From Sarcomyxa edulis (lineage: Eukaryota; Basidiomycota; Agaricomycetes; Agaricales; Mycenaceae): a DNA stretch of 64,000 nt. The stretch lies in contig QUOL01000002.1 in assembly GCA_009761415.1 (NCBI GenBank), forward strand, positions 2,108,001-2,172,000, given 5' to 3'. Positions 10,559 to 24,300 of the stretch are shown piece by piece (within the stretch, counting starts at the first letter, position 1; every line of letters begins with the position of its first letter). The notes beneath the pieces were generated by a model. It was not told the origin of the DNA, did no database searches, and saw only the letters and a program-made list of their open reading frames with translations. A program made the position numbers and the translations under genes.

Positions 10559-12111
10559 ATGAATTTCGCCCGCCATTCCATCAGTTCCACTAATCCAGTC
10601 CACATATTTGATACCCGTCTTGATTCTGATTGCCATATATTCACAACCTCCACTCCGGCTGGATTTGCCATATATCGAACATGGCCGTTAAAGCTTCTTC
10701 GCAAGCGCGGTATGCACTGAACATTATTGCCGTATCTCTCATCTAAACTAGGTCTATTATAGAGTTAACAGGTGGCACACTTGCTGCTGTTGTTCCTATG
10801 CACACGTCGTCCCTGCTTTTCTTACTCGGAGGCGGGCGAAGTCCGCTTTACCCCCCGAACAAGGTGATTCTGTGGGACGACGCCATTGGTAGCGAGGTAG
10901 CTGAACTTGAGTTCAGGGAGAAGGTCCGCGGCCTCGCGTGTAGACGCGGGTGGTTGGCAGTCGCTCTTCGCAGAAGGGTCGTAGTATTTCAAGTCGGAGA
11001 GTCAGTTACACGATATGGAGAATGGGATACTTGCGATAATATTAGAGGTGAGATCGATTCTGGAATACGGTTTGATGCAAACTACAACGGTGTCTCTCTA
11101 GGCTTACTTGCCATCGCGACTGGTGCATATGCTACATTACTTGCGATACCTGGCCGACAGATGGGACATGTACAACTCGTACATCTACCTCCGTGTCCTG
11201 CGCCCACGCCTATTGGCCCCCCTTCATCATCTCCACCACGGAAGCCACCTCCTCCACCTACCAAACATCCAGTATCTATCATCGCGGCCCACACGACTGC
11301 GCTTACGACCTTATCAGTACCGCCTTCTGGCCGTTTACTTGCTACAACATCATCAAGAGGAACGCTTGTACGAACTTGGGATGCACTGACTGGAAAGCTT
11401 GTGCGAGAGTTCAGAAGGGGGTCCGATAGAGCAGTGATCTATGGAGTAGCATTCCGACCCGACGAGAGAGAACTCTGTGTATGGAGTGACAAGGGTACGG
11501 TTCATGTCTTTGCCCTGGTTGATTCCAGAACATCGTATGTGTTATCATGGCTATGCTTTTGCTACCTGACTGAGAATCTATACAGGAATCGACAGTCGTC
11601 GTTCTGGCCTTTGACACCATTCCTACCATTACCCAAGTATTTCGATTCGGAATGGTCTTATGCTCAATACAGGATCCCTACCCAATCGTCACATATATCC
11701 CTTTCATCGCAATCATCATCATCGAGATCTCCCACAGCCGACGTGCCAGACGAAGAACGATGCGTTGTTGGATGGATACAAGTCCCCGTCGAGGAAGGAT
11801 CAGATCCAAGTCACGTTGAACACCAACTCGTCGTATTGACATACACTGGAGGATGGTATCGACTCTCCGTACCAAATACAGAAACGTCCATATTACCCCC
11901 AGAATCGTCTCCATCCGTTCCTATATCTCGAATGTCTGCATCTCCTCCCAAATCGACGTCGGGAATGCCTAGACCTCGGACGTCCAGTATAACGTCCGTC
12001 GCGACTCAGAAAGGAAAGGAGAAGGAGCGAGATAAGGAAGGGAAGAAGGAGAGTCGGGATTGTATCTTGCAGGAGTTTCGCAGGTATGGAAGGTGGGATG
12101 GGTGGGGATGA
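10559..12111 (+). CDS. PROPPIN (Atg18/Hsv2/WIPI family) WD-repeat protein
   Basis: Exons 10559-10709, 10772-11047, 11102-11534 and 11586-12111 give 461 residues. PROPPINs bind PI3P and PI(3,5)P2 on autophagic and endosomal membranes. The first blade (SDCHIFTTSTPAGFAIYRTW) lies in exon 1, before the long reading frame. Later landmarks are VVPMHTSSLLFLLGGG, NKVILWDD, SIIAAHTTALTTLSVPPSG and the phosphoinositide-binding motif REFRRGSDRA, then YGVAFRPDERELCVWSD and PLPKYFDSEWSYAQYRIP. Insertions include a Pro-rich loop after blade 4 and a Ser-rich loop near residue 300. The tail is basic (KGKEKERDKEGKKE). Which of the Atg18, Atg21 or Hsv2 clades it belongs to cannot be decided here. Confidence 0.88.
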
Positions 12112-12301
12112 GGTGCTGGTCCAATTTGCTTTTGTTTTATCCCCTTGATCTCGGAGTCATACATATTATTTATACCACCATGCATCGTCGTCTATGTTGT
12201 ATCCACTGTTAACGTTGGACCTTAATCTTGCTATCCTTACATATTGTACCTACCTTTCCGTCAGTGGCCAGCCGCGTCCGAGTCAATTTATTCATTGTGA
12301 C

Positions 12302-12313
12302 CAGACGCGTCTG
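12302..12313. promoter_or_regulatory. Palindromic MCB-like element upstream of DAD4
   Basis: CAGACGCGTCTG is a perfect 12-bp palindrome holding ACGCGT, the MluI cell-cycle box bound by MBF in fungi. It lies 73 bp upstream of the DAD4 start codon. Assigning it to G1/S control is inference from motif and position. Confidence 0.4.
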
Positions 12314-12385
12314 CACGAGTCACACCGTGACTTTCAAACCTTCACCCTTACCAACTTGTAAATCTCGAGTTCAAGTTGGTCCGCG

Positions 12386-12744
12386 ATGGAGAATCCGCAC
12401 GCCGAACGGCAAGCTATCTTGCTAGAGCGTATTTTGAAAAATACCGTGAGTGAATTCTGTCCCTACCGTCTTGGATTTGCCACTCAAGCTTGTCACAAGT
12501 CCAAATGCACAGAAATGATCCTCGAACTCAATCACTGCGTAGAGGTAAACCGGAACCTCTGCTTCAATCATGTGTCATTTCTTCAAAGTCTTGGTACTGA
12601 TGTTGATACACGGAATAGGAGATCTTACGAGCAAACGCGTCTGTCAAGACTGCTGCAGATCTATCCACCAAATACCGGAAGAACGTGCAGTACAACTTGG
12701 AGGCCACGAGAGGGAACATCAGTGACTCTGTGGGTAAACAATAA
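12386..12744 (+). CDS. DAD4: DASH/Dam1 complex subunit Dad4
   Basis: Exons 12386-12445, 12500-12544 and 12619-12744 give 76 residues, close to the ~72 of other Dad4 proteins. The DASH complex rings microtubules and links them to kinetochores in fungi. Reassembled sequence: MENPHAERQAILLERILKNT, then CTEMILELNHCVEEILRANA, LSTKYRKNVQYNLEATRG and a short tail ending DSVGKQ. This closely follows the Dad4 pattern (MENPHEERQ..LL.RI, EM..ELN.C.EEI, KYR.NV.FNLE). All junctions are GT-AG and phase 0. The gene is easy to miss because no single exon exceeds 126 nt. Confidence 0.92.
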
Positions 12745-13829
12745 ACGAACTGGAGTGTACAATTACCGAAGAATCGAGACCATTTTGCGAAATTGAACCG
12801 TGGCCGTGAGTTTTTTGAGCTGCCTGCTAGTAGTACCGGGTCGAGGACACGCCTAGATTGGACTGGACGGATGGTACGCTCGTAATTCACATCGCGTCTA
12901 GATAAGCCAGATACTCACCCCTTGTTATAGCACTCTCTAAGTGTTGCGCCTTCCGCAGTCTTTCGAGTTCTAGAGATTCTATCCTTCCCACTCAACTGAG
13001 TCTGTCATGTGGATGTACTGTGAGCCTCAACGTGATCTAACCTTGGACATACCCCTTTTCCTGCGCGCCACTCCTGAACAGGTTGTCCTTCATCAAACAC
13101 ACTGGACTGGCATGGACCAGAGAATGCCTTGTAAGCAGGACGAGTCAGTTGGCCCATCCCCTTGCATCATTATGATGTGGTTCACGTCAGCATAGACTAG
13201 AAGATCCTATGCACCAGATAGCGCCAATCTACAATTCTATCTGGACCCCGGAGACATCGAGCTTGCATACCTCTTCTATTTGCTCCGCCTCAGAGGTTGC
13301 CCTCACTGGTCTAATTCGGCGTTTTCGAAGGAGTTCGTAGCAGATCCAAGACTATGTGTCTCGATCACGCAGTTCCCAATCCTGCCAACGAAGATCATTG
13401 TCTCGACGGACGAAGGACCCAACCACAAGCTCACATTCCACTCGCAATCCTTGGAACTGCGGAACTTTCCGAAGAGTATGTCCTGTCTATACCTGCTGCA
13501 GTAGGATTCCTTGGATCCAAGGTGAGGGCTCGATCAAACATGCTCCCGTTCTTTCTGGAGGTCATTCTCTCGACCTTACATACTCTAGGCCCGGCTATCT
13601 CCATTCCTAAGAGAAGGGCAACATCAAAGACTCTTCCTCACCATGTTTCGTTCGTTGCCCGTCCGTCACGAGACTGAGATGTTCCGGACGGTCAGCAAGA
13701 GCCTTCTCTGAATCTTGCACCCCCGCGGGAATGAGGCTCCTTGGCCCACTGATTAAACGCCGGCATCTCAACTACAGAATAACATAAATCGTTGCCACCG
13801 TCAAGTCCGTATATATGTGATTGGTACTA
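12745..13829. other. Intergenic stretch with no gene resolved
   Basis: About 1.1 kb between the Dad4 stop and the Vps52 stop. Several overlapping plus-strand frames at 13280-13677 give 74-107 residue products, and none links to a recognisable family through plausible introns. It may hold a decayed gene or only 3' flanking sequence. Confidence 0.3.
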
Positions 13830-16203
13830 TCACTTCCTCGATTTTGCTTGATTGGCGGTGACTATTTTCCGCCGTGCTTCTTCCTCTAGGTTAGCCCAAT
13901 AAGCTATCTCCTGTTGCAGTTTGGGATGAACAGTCAAATTCCCTTTCTGTGAAGAAGAACGGTCAATGTACGGTAACTTATATCGAAGAGTCCCTTACGC
14001 TAAGACCCTGCAGTAAACCTTCATATGTGGAAGATTGGGAGGTAGCTCTCGCTATGGGATCGGTTATTTGGCCCGTATGTCGAGTGATTAATTTGCTGAG
14101 CTCTTGTCGCAGACGAAGTAAGCTACAAAAGAAACAACAAAATCAGTGAAAGTGCAGTATAGACCGGTCGTCGGACTTACTTGGAGAAAATCATGGTTTC
14201 CTCTTCTCGTGCAGTTAGAGTGACGAACGAATTGAACAGCACGGTGTACCGTCGACATATCTTTTGGAAAGAAATATAAGAATAGATCTGGTGGTATACA
14301 GCTTGATGCGCTCACGTTAGAAACTAAGGCATCTGTGGTAGAAACCGCACGGCTGAAATAACTGGCACTGGAACCCTCTGCGAGCTTTTTTAGAGCTTCG
14401 ACATGTTCAGTCATTGCCTTTTGAAACACGGGCCACATCTGTAATCGGATACCGAAAACAAAGGATTCCAGCGGTGGGCAATTGCGTTTCTGCACCTCTT
14501 CGACAATGTCTTCCGTTAGACGCGTCATTGTGAGGAGAGGAACGGTAGAAGGCATAGGATCTAAAACCGAGCGAACAAAAGTCTGACACAATCTCTTCGT
14601 CAAGTCAAATCGACAGATATCGAGCCAATAGATATACCTGACAATATTCGAGGACTGGATCTAAGACTTGATGCCAGATCGCATCTGAGGTCGCTTGTTC
14701 CTCCTTCGCGGCCGTGGCGAGAGCGATTGCGCTGATGCTAGCAATACTATCGGTTCTTTGTCTCCGTACATCACCACCATGTTCAGACCCCACATTGGAT
14801 CTTCCCGCGAAGCTGCCCCCGGTCGGGGATAGAAGGGCAGTGGGGGAAAGTAACGAGGAGTCTGATTCGTGAGAAGGTATAGATGCCTCGAGGGTAAAAA
14901 ATGAGGTGATGAAGGTATATTCGGCAGTTGCATTGTCCATGAGGACTAGCAAAAGGGACCGTAACAGCGCTTCGACGGGTTCTTTCTGTGTTTCCTGACT
15001 CAGGCCTCAGGTCATGGACAACGTAAGTTGAAGCTCACATGAGTCTTGTCGTCGGCCATATATGCGAGTGTGGCACCAGGTCCTTCTATCTTTGCATACG
15101 AGAGTCGTTCGAGATCTATACTTGTACCATCGTCCTTGCCGCCTATCACGATAGATTCGAATCTCTCAAGGGATCTTGCCTTGGAGAAGGAAGATGATAT
15201 CAACTAAATGCGTTTCACAAGGAGACCGATAATTTACCTTGATCCATCCAAGGCTCCGAGCGTACCGGCGGAATCCAGTCTCATAGTAAACACGAGCAGC
15301 GCCAACGTACGACCTTTGTACCTCATGTGCTACGTTGGGAGCTTGACGCTGCAGAAACGAGAACAGTGGTTTGTATTTGAGCAAAATGGAGGTCTGCATG
15401 ACCTGCATATTCGTGGTAACATTGCCTCGTATGGGTTGGAAGAGAGCAAGGAAGAAAGCTCGCAATTTCGTTGCAGCCTGAGCGGTCGTCAGTATCCTCT
15501 CTCGTTACAGGGTTGGTAAAATATGACGCACCACGATCCTCAAGCCTTCTGCAACCTCTCCGAGATCTCTGGCAGCCTTGACACGAGAACGCGCCTTGGT
15601 CGTCACCAGCCGTCTCTCAAATTCGTCTATGGTCGATATCCAAGATTCGTCCACATGTGAGTCCAGTATAGATGTAGCCAGAGATGGAGGAATAGTGATA
15701 TCTGATATTAGATTGGAAAGTGGTTTCTCTATTCTCTGCACTGCGTGTCAGTACATGGTTAAGTCAAGCGTAGAATACACGCACTCTTCGGCTTTTGAGC
15801 TTATTATCGAAGTCTTTACTACGATCTTGAAGCTCGGATATCTGACCAGAGACAGCAGACAGATCTTTCTGGAACGTCGAGAGAAATAGTTCCAGAGAGT
15901 CAAGGAGGTTCACACTGGTCTGTGCGTAACATGGTAATTAGCGTACACGTACTAATCGTGTCATTTCTGGCATACCTGGACTTGGTCATGGAGTTCGACG
16001 AAATCTTTAGCCCGCCCGCGGTCTTGAGGTCAAGTATACTTATAATGAGCAATATTTAGTAGGAAATCCATCGGACAACGCACAAAATTGTCTGTCATGG
16101 GTATAGGTTGGTTGGTCGTTCAGGTCCGCCTGTTCTGATGACAGTATTAGACCATACGTAGAGTAAGTTCATAGCGATGCATACCACTCGCTTCGGAGGC
16201 CAT
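13830..16203 (-). CDS. VPS52: Vps52, GARP/EARP tethering complex subunit
   Basis: Twelve exons: 16203-16185, 16134-16084, 16022-15976, 15919-15785, 15735-15532, 15477-15238, 15179-15039, 14985-14638, 14582-14316, 14260-14181, 14122-13999 and 13946-13830. They give 590 residues. GARP tethers endosome-derived vesicles at the trans-Golgi. Diagnostic segments are AKDFVELHDQVQTSVNLLDS, FLSTFQKDLSAVSGQISELQ, DLGEVAEGLRIVAATKLRAF, VGAARVYYETGFRRYARSLG, PVEALLRSLLLVLMDNATAE and, near the C-terminus, VLFNSFVTLTAREEETMIFS. A low-complexity insert near residue 340 (SPTALLSPTGGSFAG) interrupts the core. The first three exons are short (19, 51, 47 nt) and the N-terminus is less certain than the rest. Confidence 0.9.
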
Positions 16204-16476
16204 ACAAGGACAAGACGTGGAGGACGAGAGCAAGCTGTAACTGAATATTGAATGATCGAGCCGGCGGTTTCGCCGGGTACGACGCGCTACGCCGCACGTT
16301 CGCGACATCTCCTCCGACATCGCGTCGAATTATATATATCCATCGTGAACTTCAAAGCTTCAATATCCTGGAATTCCACTCTAGCTCTCGCGTACTAGTT
16401 TATAAGTAAGGTATTACAATACAATGGGAATGTGTAGGTACAAATCCAAAAGTCATAGATATATATGGTTCGTGGG

Positions 16477-18411
16477 TCAAGACAACGCGTAATGCAAAGA
16501 AGAACTCATCATGTACTGTTGTTGTTGTGGGCCCTGCATACCAACATGCGCGTCCATCATAGGGAATTCGTCGCCCAGGTCATCAGTCTCGTCGCCTAGT
16601 GCATCGAAATGGTCCCAGTCAAATCCAGGGGGGTCATCTACAAGCTTCTTCAGCATATCCGGGAGGTCCGGATGCTTCAGCGTTGTTTCGTCTATCCAAC
16701 GTCTACTGATCATCCAAGTCGAAACACCCTTGGGAGGGGTAAAAAATCCATCCTTCGGCGGTCCTGCGAACCGTTCCTTCTTACCAACCCCTCTTTTCGG
16801 CCGGGTACTCTTGTCGGTCTTCTCTTCTTCATCTAGAGTGTCGTAGAATTTCCTCAGTCGTGAACTGCGCCAGGCATAACCACGAGTACGCAGGAAACCA
16901 GAACGTCGAGTGTTTGGAGAGCCGTCGTCCAACTCAAAGTCGGATTCTTCGGACGACATGCATTCGAGTTGGAGTGCGCCGTCAAAGGTGGTATGTTCAA
17001 ATGCACCGACCTTCATACGAGCGTCCGCTCGGTTGCTGAGTTTCTGGAGTCAAAGGTGAGCACGCAAATGATGATACATCACAGAGAAACGAGAAACATA
17101 CGGCTTTCCGCCTAGCTAACCGTCGAGACTTTTGAGCCTTGCTCTCTTCTCGCTGTTTGTGATTCATGGCAGCTAACGCATCCCTCTGGCTTTTGAACTT
17201 TTGTCTGTAAGTCGTGAAACATTGTTCGAACGCCGAGTCCAAGATCTTCTTGTTGAATTCCTTGTCTGGAACATGCTTGTACAGACGTCGGTTGTCTTTG
17301 ATGTCTGTCAGAATCTTTGTTTTCATGCGAGCGTTGTGGAGAGACTGCTTGGTTGTCTTGTCCCAGACGAAACGAATGGGATCGGAAGGATCAGGAGTGC
17401 TACCTTCCGTGTGACTATCTGGCAAGGCTTTGTCGTTCTCGATGTCCATCAGGCGTAAGAAATGTAACCGCATTGCATGCTAGGGGGGATTAGAAAATTG
17501 TTTGGCTGGGAGGACGGTGGGCGTACCTGTATGGTAAGACATCGTTTATCGTGATGACTTGTCCTTTTGAAAGGACGGGTGGAATACGAATGGGTACTAT
17601 CTGAGCCGCTGCTATCCTCTTCTTCTTCGCTCGTAGGACCAGGGGTCGGTCGTTTCCTAGGGTTTGGCTTGGGGTTTGGCTTGGGGTTTGAGGAGGTAGC
17701 GTGTACGAACACAAGTCCTGGGGATGGAGATGGCGTCACGGAGGGAGGAGGGGGTTCGTGAATGGTTACATCCGGTATGTCTATTTGCGTGTCATGGGAT
17801 TGCTCTTCATGATGGGTCTGCTGGTTGACTAGTGGATGAGCAGAGGATCCTTCAATGAACTGCTGGGTATGAGATGGTAGAGAAACTGGGGATATAGGTG
17901 ATGCTGGCGGTAGAGGAGGCGTGGAAGATGTCGAGATGTCGAGCATTGGCGCTTTGACAACAGACTTTAGACTGAATATCTGCTGTCGCAATTCGAATAA
18001 TTCTCGCTGCATTTCAGCCTGCTGCTGAGCAGCTTTCGCTTCCTGTTCCTGTTCCCATGCTAATCTGCGTTCCTGCTCCAATTCCTGAGCCTTTTTTGTT
18101 TCCGACACCATACGGACTAGCTCCTGGACGGCATTCAAGCGTTCTGTAGAGGGAACGGGTCTGATAGCAGTATTAACTTTGACGATATGCCTCAAGTTAC
18201 AAGCTGCTTACCGGGGAGGCGGTGGGGGTGGTGGTGAAGGTGGTGGAGGGGGTCGTTCTGCTATTGCGAGTTCTAGCTCACTGCGATGGGGTACATAATT
18301 ATGGGGAGGTTGAGCAGCATTCGAGTAATTTGTAGGAAAGTTTTGGAATTGTCTTTGTCTGGGATGACTGGCGTATGGATTGAGTGCGTCTGATAGTTCA
18401 CTGGTGGGCAT
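16477..18411 (-). CDS. Conserved fungal protein of unknown function
   Basis: Exons 18411-18212, 18160-17527, 17479-17102 and 17043-16477 give 592 residues. The N-terminal third is Pro-rich (a polyproline tract near residue 55-67), followed by a Glu/Gln coiled coil (EQERRLAWEQEQEAKAAQQQ). Next come a disordered region with NPKP repeats and a Glu-rich stretch, then a globular-looking basic part (PIRFVWDKTTKQSLHNARMK, DIKDNRRLYKHVPDKEFNKK). The C-terminus is acidic with LQLECMSSEESDFELDDG, a poly-Gln run and a Met-rich end. I recognise the general look of uncharacterised basidiomycete proteins but no named domain. The start shares a 119-bp divergent upstream region with Rpn11. Confidence 0.75.
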
Positions 18412-18530
18412 GGATTTGAAGAAATGGCTGGAATTCGAACCGCGACTGTCCTAATCAAAACACCAAAGACGCGTCACCCACCACCCTCCATCTTGTACTC
18501 AAACCACCACCTTCTTCTCATACTACTACA
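18412..18530. promoter_or_regulatory. 119-bp shared upstream region with ACGCGT box
   Basis: The starts of the Pro-rich protein and of Rpn11 lie head-to-head only 119 bp apart. The interval holds ACGCGT at 18469-18474 and a CA-rich tract before the Rpn11 ATG. I do not see the yeast proteasome element GGTGGCAAA. Confidence 0.4.
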
Positions 18531-19759
<1,229 letters not shown>

Positions 19760-20106
19760 AAAGTTGTATCGCCTCGAGTGTAGACCCATATTTTTTCCGT
19801 CGTTTCCACCTAGTTCCACTTCCATATCGTTGGGAGTAGTCGAATGCCCGATACAGCGTCCGAACAGTTTGACTGCGTATCATTTGAATGGCTTGGGAGT
19901 CAGGTAGTGATCAGCAGATCAATCCTGTTCCACAAAGTGGACACCTCGAGGATGGGCTTCCAATTTTCGCCACCCTATCATTCTCTTTCGTACGCAAGAA
20001 AGACGTACGGATCACTGAACTCTAGCTAGACGGTTAAGACCCTGATCACCCAGACCCGTTGCAGAGATGTATACAATTGCGCCAAGCCTGCAGCGTAAGA
20101 TGTACA

Positions 20107-20853
20107 CTAATAATCATCAACATATAGCTCTGGACCACTAGTAGTACCTTGTAGTCTGGGGGCACGACTGTGCACGGGAATGATGCCCATCATCTTCGCT
20201 CTCTTGATAGCCTTTGCCAACTTCCTTTGGCTTTTCATGGTGATGATGTTTTCGATTCTTGGTGTAATTTTACCCATCGAAGTCACGTAGTCGCTCATGA
20301 GCGAGATATTTCGGAATTCTTCGGTCGGGTTGATTCCGAGTTGGTGGAAGATGTCGACTTTACGAACGAAAGAGGTTGGGGGGAGGGTTCGTTTTGGCTT
20401 TTTTCTGAAGCGGCGCGGGGAGTTGTCGCGAGCTTTGAATGTGAGGTGGTGTGGGGCTACAAACTAGAGGAAGGCAGTGAGCTGGTAGGCCGACGACAAG
20501 TCCATGCCAGAATCCCGTACTTGATCTTGTCGGAATGGTTTCCACGCTAAACCGCGTTTCTCGGTGAATCCTCGTGGATCTGTTGGGAACGTAAGTGAGG
20601 CTATGAAACTGCTGCTGTAGTATGTATGCTGACCCGCTGATCTGAATGGTGAGGGTGTATCTCCTTCGTCTTGCGAGGCTAGTTTCGCCCGTTCTTCGGC
20701 CACACCGTCAAGCTCGTTTGCAAGGGCAGACATGACATCAGCCGGTTTATCGTTGGCATTGCGAGGTACGGATGTCAGAGAGAAATTGGCAGCATTGATA
20801 GCTGGAATCCGGGTGGGAAACCGACGAGATACAGCGCGAAAGATGCTGAACAT
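20107..20853 (-). CDS. Mitochondrial small-subunit ribosomal protein bS18m
   Basis: Exons 20853-20521 and 20463-20107 give 229 residues. The N-terminus MFSIFRAVSRRFPTRIPAIN is a typical basic presequence. The bS18 core follows the intron: RKVDIFHQLGINP, LMSDYVTSMGKITPRIENII, then MKSQRKLAKAIKRAKMMGII, the conserved rRNA-binding block. The long extension before the core (GLAWKPFRQDQFVAPHHLTF, PRRFRKKPKRTLPPT) is usual for fungal mitochondrial S18. The intron (donor GTACGG, acceptor CTCTAG) removes an in-frame TAG. The gene converges with Rpn11 and diverges from the Rim15-like kinase. Confidence 0.87.
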
Positions 20854-21350
20854 TGTCGAGCCTTGGACTGGAGGAGAAGAGAGTGAACCGGAGATGACCG
20901 TGCCTCAGATGCAGATGCCGTCAAGACCCCAGGTACCCTTTTTGGTGGCTTTTTGCGAGCGAACTCTCGCAAAACGAGATACTCAGATAGGTCGTGTATC
21001 CCAAAGAAAAATAGGATTTTTTTTATTAGGCTAGATAGCAGAAATAAAGAGTGTTTGAGTTTGAGTAGGGATCTGATCAATAGCAACCCGCGCCCGCTTT
21101 CCCTTAGGCCTGGGTCGACTCAACGTCTTTCTCCCAACAACAGCCAACGACAGCCAACGACTTTCTCAAAGTCTTGCCTCAAATTTATTCGCCTCGCCTC
21201 ACCTCCCCTCCTTATGTCGTGTTGATTATCTGCATCTCACCGGTGCTTCTATCCTTACTACTACTACCTTATCCCCTCCTATACTTTTCACCCTGTCTAC
21301 AACATCCCTATCGGTCGTTTCTGGCCATCTTCAATCTCCCCCCTTTTTCC

Positions 21351-24300
21351 ATGTCCGACTCTGGTCTCCAACGTCGCCATCCTAGCCCTCTGGTTTTTAC
21401 CCCAGACACAGTATTGGCAGCAGTTCCACCCCAGTTACATCACGCTGGTAGCAGCAGCAGTCACGGATCAGGTTCAAATACCGTATCTATGCCGTTCGTC
21501 AGGCGGCATGTTACTCGTCGCCTCAAGGCCGCAAAAGCAGAATGTGACAATCAACTTCAACGGGTCACCAATAACATAACCGCTTTTTTCGAAGAAAGGC
21601 TACGGGACGGCGACCATGAAACTGAGCGTGAGCTTCGTGACAGGGAACGGGGGAGAGAGAGGGATCGTGATCGTGATTCTCAGCTGGGGGATCCTGAGCC
21701 TCTCAGCGATGCTTTTGTCTTTCATCCAGGGGATTTACGGTCGGCTTTGCAGACAGATGAATCCAGCTCTGACGGTGGCTACGAGGCAGAAGTCGAGTAT
21801 AGCCGCCATAGCCGTCAACGTGCGTATCTAGACGAAGACAATTTTGATAAAGCACCACCTCTGACTCATTGGTCTTCATCTCCTGGCCTTCTTGCAGCGT
21901 CCAGCGCCTCTTCAATGAGTCCTGTTTCGTCACGCAGACAGACTACCACAAATTGGGATAAGCCACAACCACTTAGCGCTTCGGCTTCCACTAGTGCACT
22001 CTCCTCCAGCCCTTCCACGTCTACTATCGTATTGCCAGATGCTCCTATCACCCGCAAGCAGCCTAACCAAGGCCCTACTTCTTGGGCTGCGCCAGGCATC
22101 CCATCTCGTCGCTTGTCGCGAACTATTCACATACCTACTCACCCCGGTCGTTCTGGTCAAAGCTCACGTTCAACATCTCGTTCTCGCTCCCCTCTTCCAC
22201 CCATCTCAACTCATCCGAGTTTCTCAGAAAGCTATAGTTATTCCGGTCCTCCGAGTTCAAACCCTCATCGGTCGTCTCGGATCTTAGTTGACGATCCTAT
22301 TGACCCGATAATGAGCGCTCTTTACGACATCATTGGCGTAGCAACGGATATCGTGGACATGTCCATCCCGCAGCTCACAGCGCAGCCCAAGGTGTGCGAG
22401 TCTCTCGTCCAGAGAGTTCAGAATATCGGCAAGGCTTGGGATGATCATCCAGATTGGCACGGCAGGAATTGGTATGTCCAGGTCCTTCTAGCCGTCGCTA
22501 GTCTGAGTCGTGTTGTGGAGTGGTGGGAGGCCGAGAAGCAGTTCTGGAATTTTGATGACAACGACGACGAACTGGATGAACCTTTGACCTTCGTCACCAA
22601 ACCGGCGGACGAACCTGATCCAGTCCCGACTCATTCGGCTAGCTCACACGACCGAGACGTTGCGAGTTTGAGGCTCGACGCCGACGATGAAAACAAACTC
22701 AGATTGACGAGGCCCACAAGTCAAGATAGGCGGTCCAGAAATGAACAGCCCAAAGAGCTTTCGGCATCTGATCCTCAGCGCGATGTAGCTCATAGCCGAA
22801 CACCCTCAAAGATTGTGGACAACACTGAATCGGCTCGTGTATTGGCTACCGAACGTCTACGGCTCCAGGCCGAGACGGCGCAAAATCAGAACATAGTCAT
22901 CGAACTGAGTTTGGATGGTGATCATTTCCTTTGGATCAACTATGCTTGGAGGGTTGTCGTCGGGTTGGTCATTTCTATTTTCATTTGAACATAGTATATT
23001 CATCACAACTCCCTCCTAGGACTGATCCAGAAGCACTCGCAGGAACTCGAATTTCTCGACTACTATCTCCCGAAGACTGGGGCGTTTTCAGGGATGCCAC
23101 ACAAAGGTTACAAGAAGATGACTCGCATACCGTCGAGGTTAGGTTCAAGCTCCGGGTGGAACCAGATGACGAGCGCGACATTTCGCCTGGCATACTTTAT
23201 CAGCAGATGGAGGGCAAAGGGATGTTGATGATCGACAGAGAAGATGGCCAACCTTCTCACACCATGTGGGTCGTCCGACCTCTTGCACCTCCTCGATACG
23301 AACAGGAGCAATCTGGCCCTGTCGCCGTCGTCCTCGACTCGCCTAGTAAGCGAGAGGTCCAGAAATTGGAGCCACCCGTGGGAGAACGTCGCTCTTCCAG
23401 TCCCCTGACGCCCCTTCCCTTCAGTCAACCCATTTCTGTGGATCCCATTCTGTGCCGAATTTGTGAATGTCATATTCCTCAATGGTATTTCGAAAAACAC
23501 AGTGAAACCTGTGTCGAAGTGCATCGTTTGGAAGCCGAAATCGCAGAGTGTAACGACTCGATCTCCGAATTGCGAAATACCATCCGCGATCTTTGTGTCG
23601 CTGTAGATAAACAGTCTCCTACTTCCATCCCCGAGTATCGCGGAATGCCTATATTCTCTCCTTCTACATCACCGATTATATCGTCTCCATTGCATCTCTT
23701 TCGTGCAAATAAAATGCAACGGGTGGGGGTCAAAAAGATGCAACGGCGACTTTTGGAGCAACTGGAAGACATTCTACAAGTTGCTGCTGAAGTATCTATC
23801 CCATCACTCAAAGAGGAAGAGTCGAAGGAACCCATCGAACGTCAACGATTATTGTCCCCTGGTTCGGAACGGAAGATGTCTCAAATCCGAAACTGGTCAA
23901 AACCAGCTATCGAAGATGCGGCTCTTGGACAGCTAGTACAGGACGCCGAGAGGGTCATGAGACAGAAAATTGACAACGTGGTCCGTATGCAGAATACTAT
24001 ACGATACGCGGAGAAGATATGGCACGAATGGGAAGAAAAGGTAGAGCAGGTCCTCGCAGAGGCCTCAGACTCTGAAAGCAGTAGCGAGAGTGATGACGAT
24101 GATCGCGATGCTCAGCAGCAGCTTGTTGACGAGGGACAGGACGAACAGGACGACCACTCCAGTACTACATCTGAATACGCCTTCAACGGAGACAACACGC
24201 CTGATCCTACACCTATGCCATCGTCTTCTCCGATACCATACACCTACACACCACCCGATAGTCGTGCGGGTTATGCGATACCTGTATCTAGTTCGTATCA

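Noticed and set aside
13280..13677. Overlapping plus-strand frames as a coding gene
   Set aside because: Three frames of similar length overlap, none has recognisable motifs and no intron model connects them sensibly.
18425..18450. B-box-like GGTTCGAATTCC on the minus strand
   Set aside because: The flanking sequence does not form a cloverleaf; it lies in the promoter between two coding genes.
20464..20520. In-frame TAG in the bS18m gene as a nonsense mutation
   Set aside because: An intron with donor GTACGG and acceptor CTCTAG removes it and joins the presequence half to the S18 core in frame.
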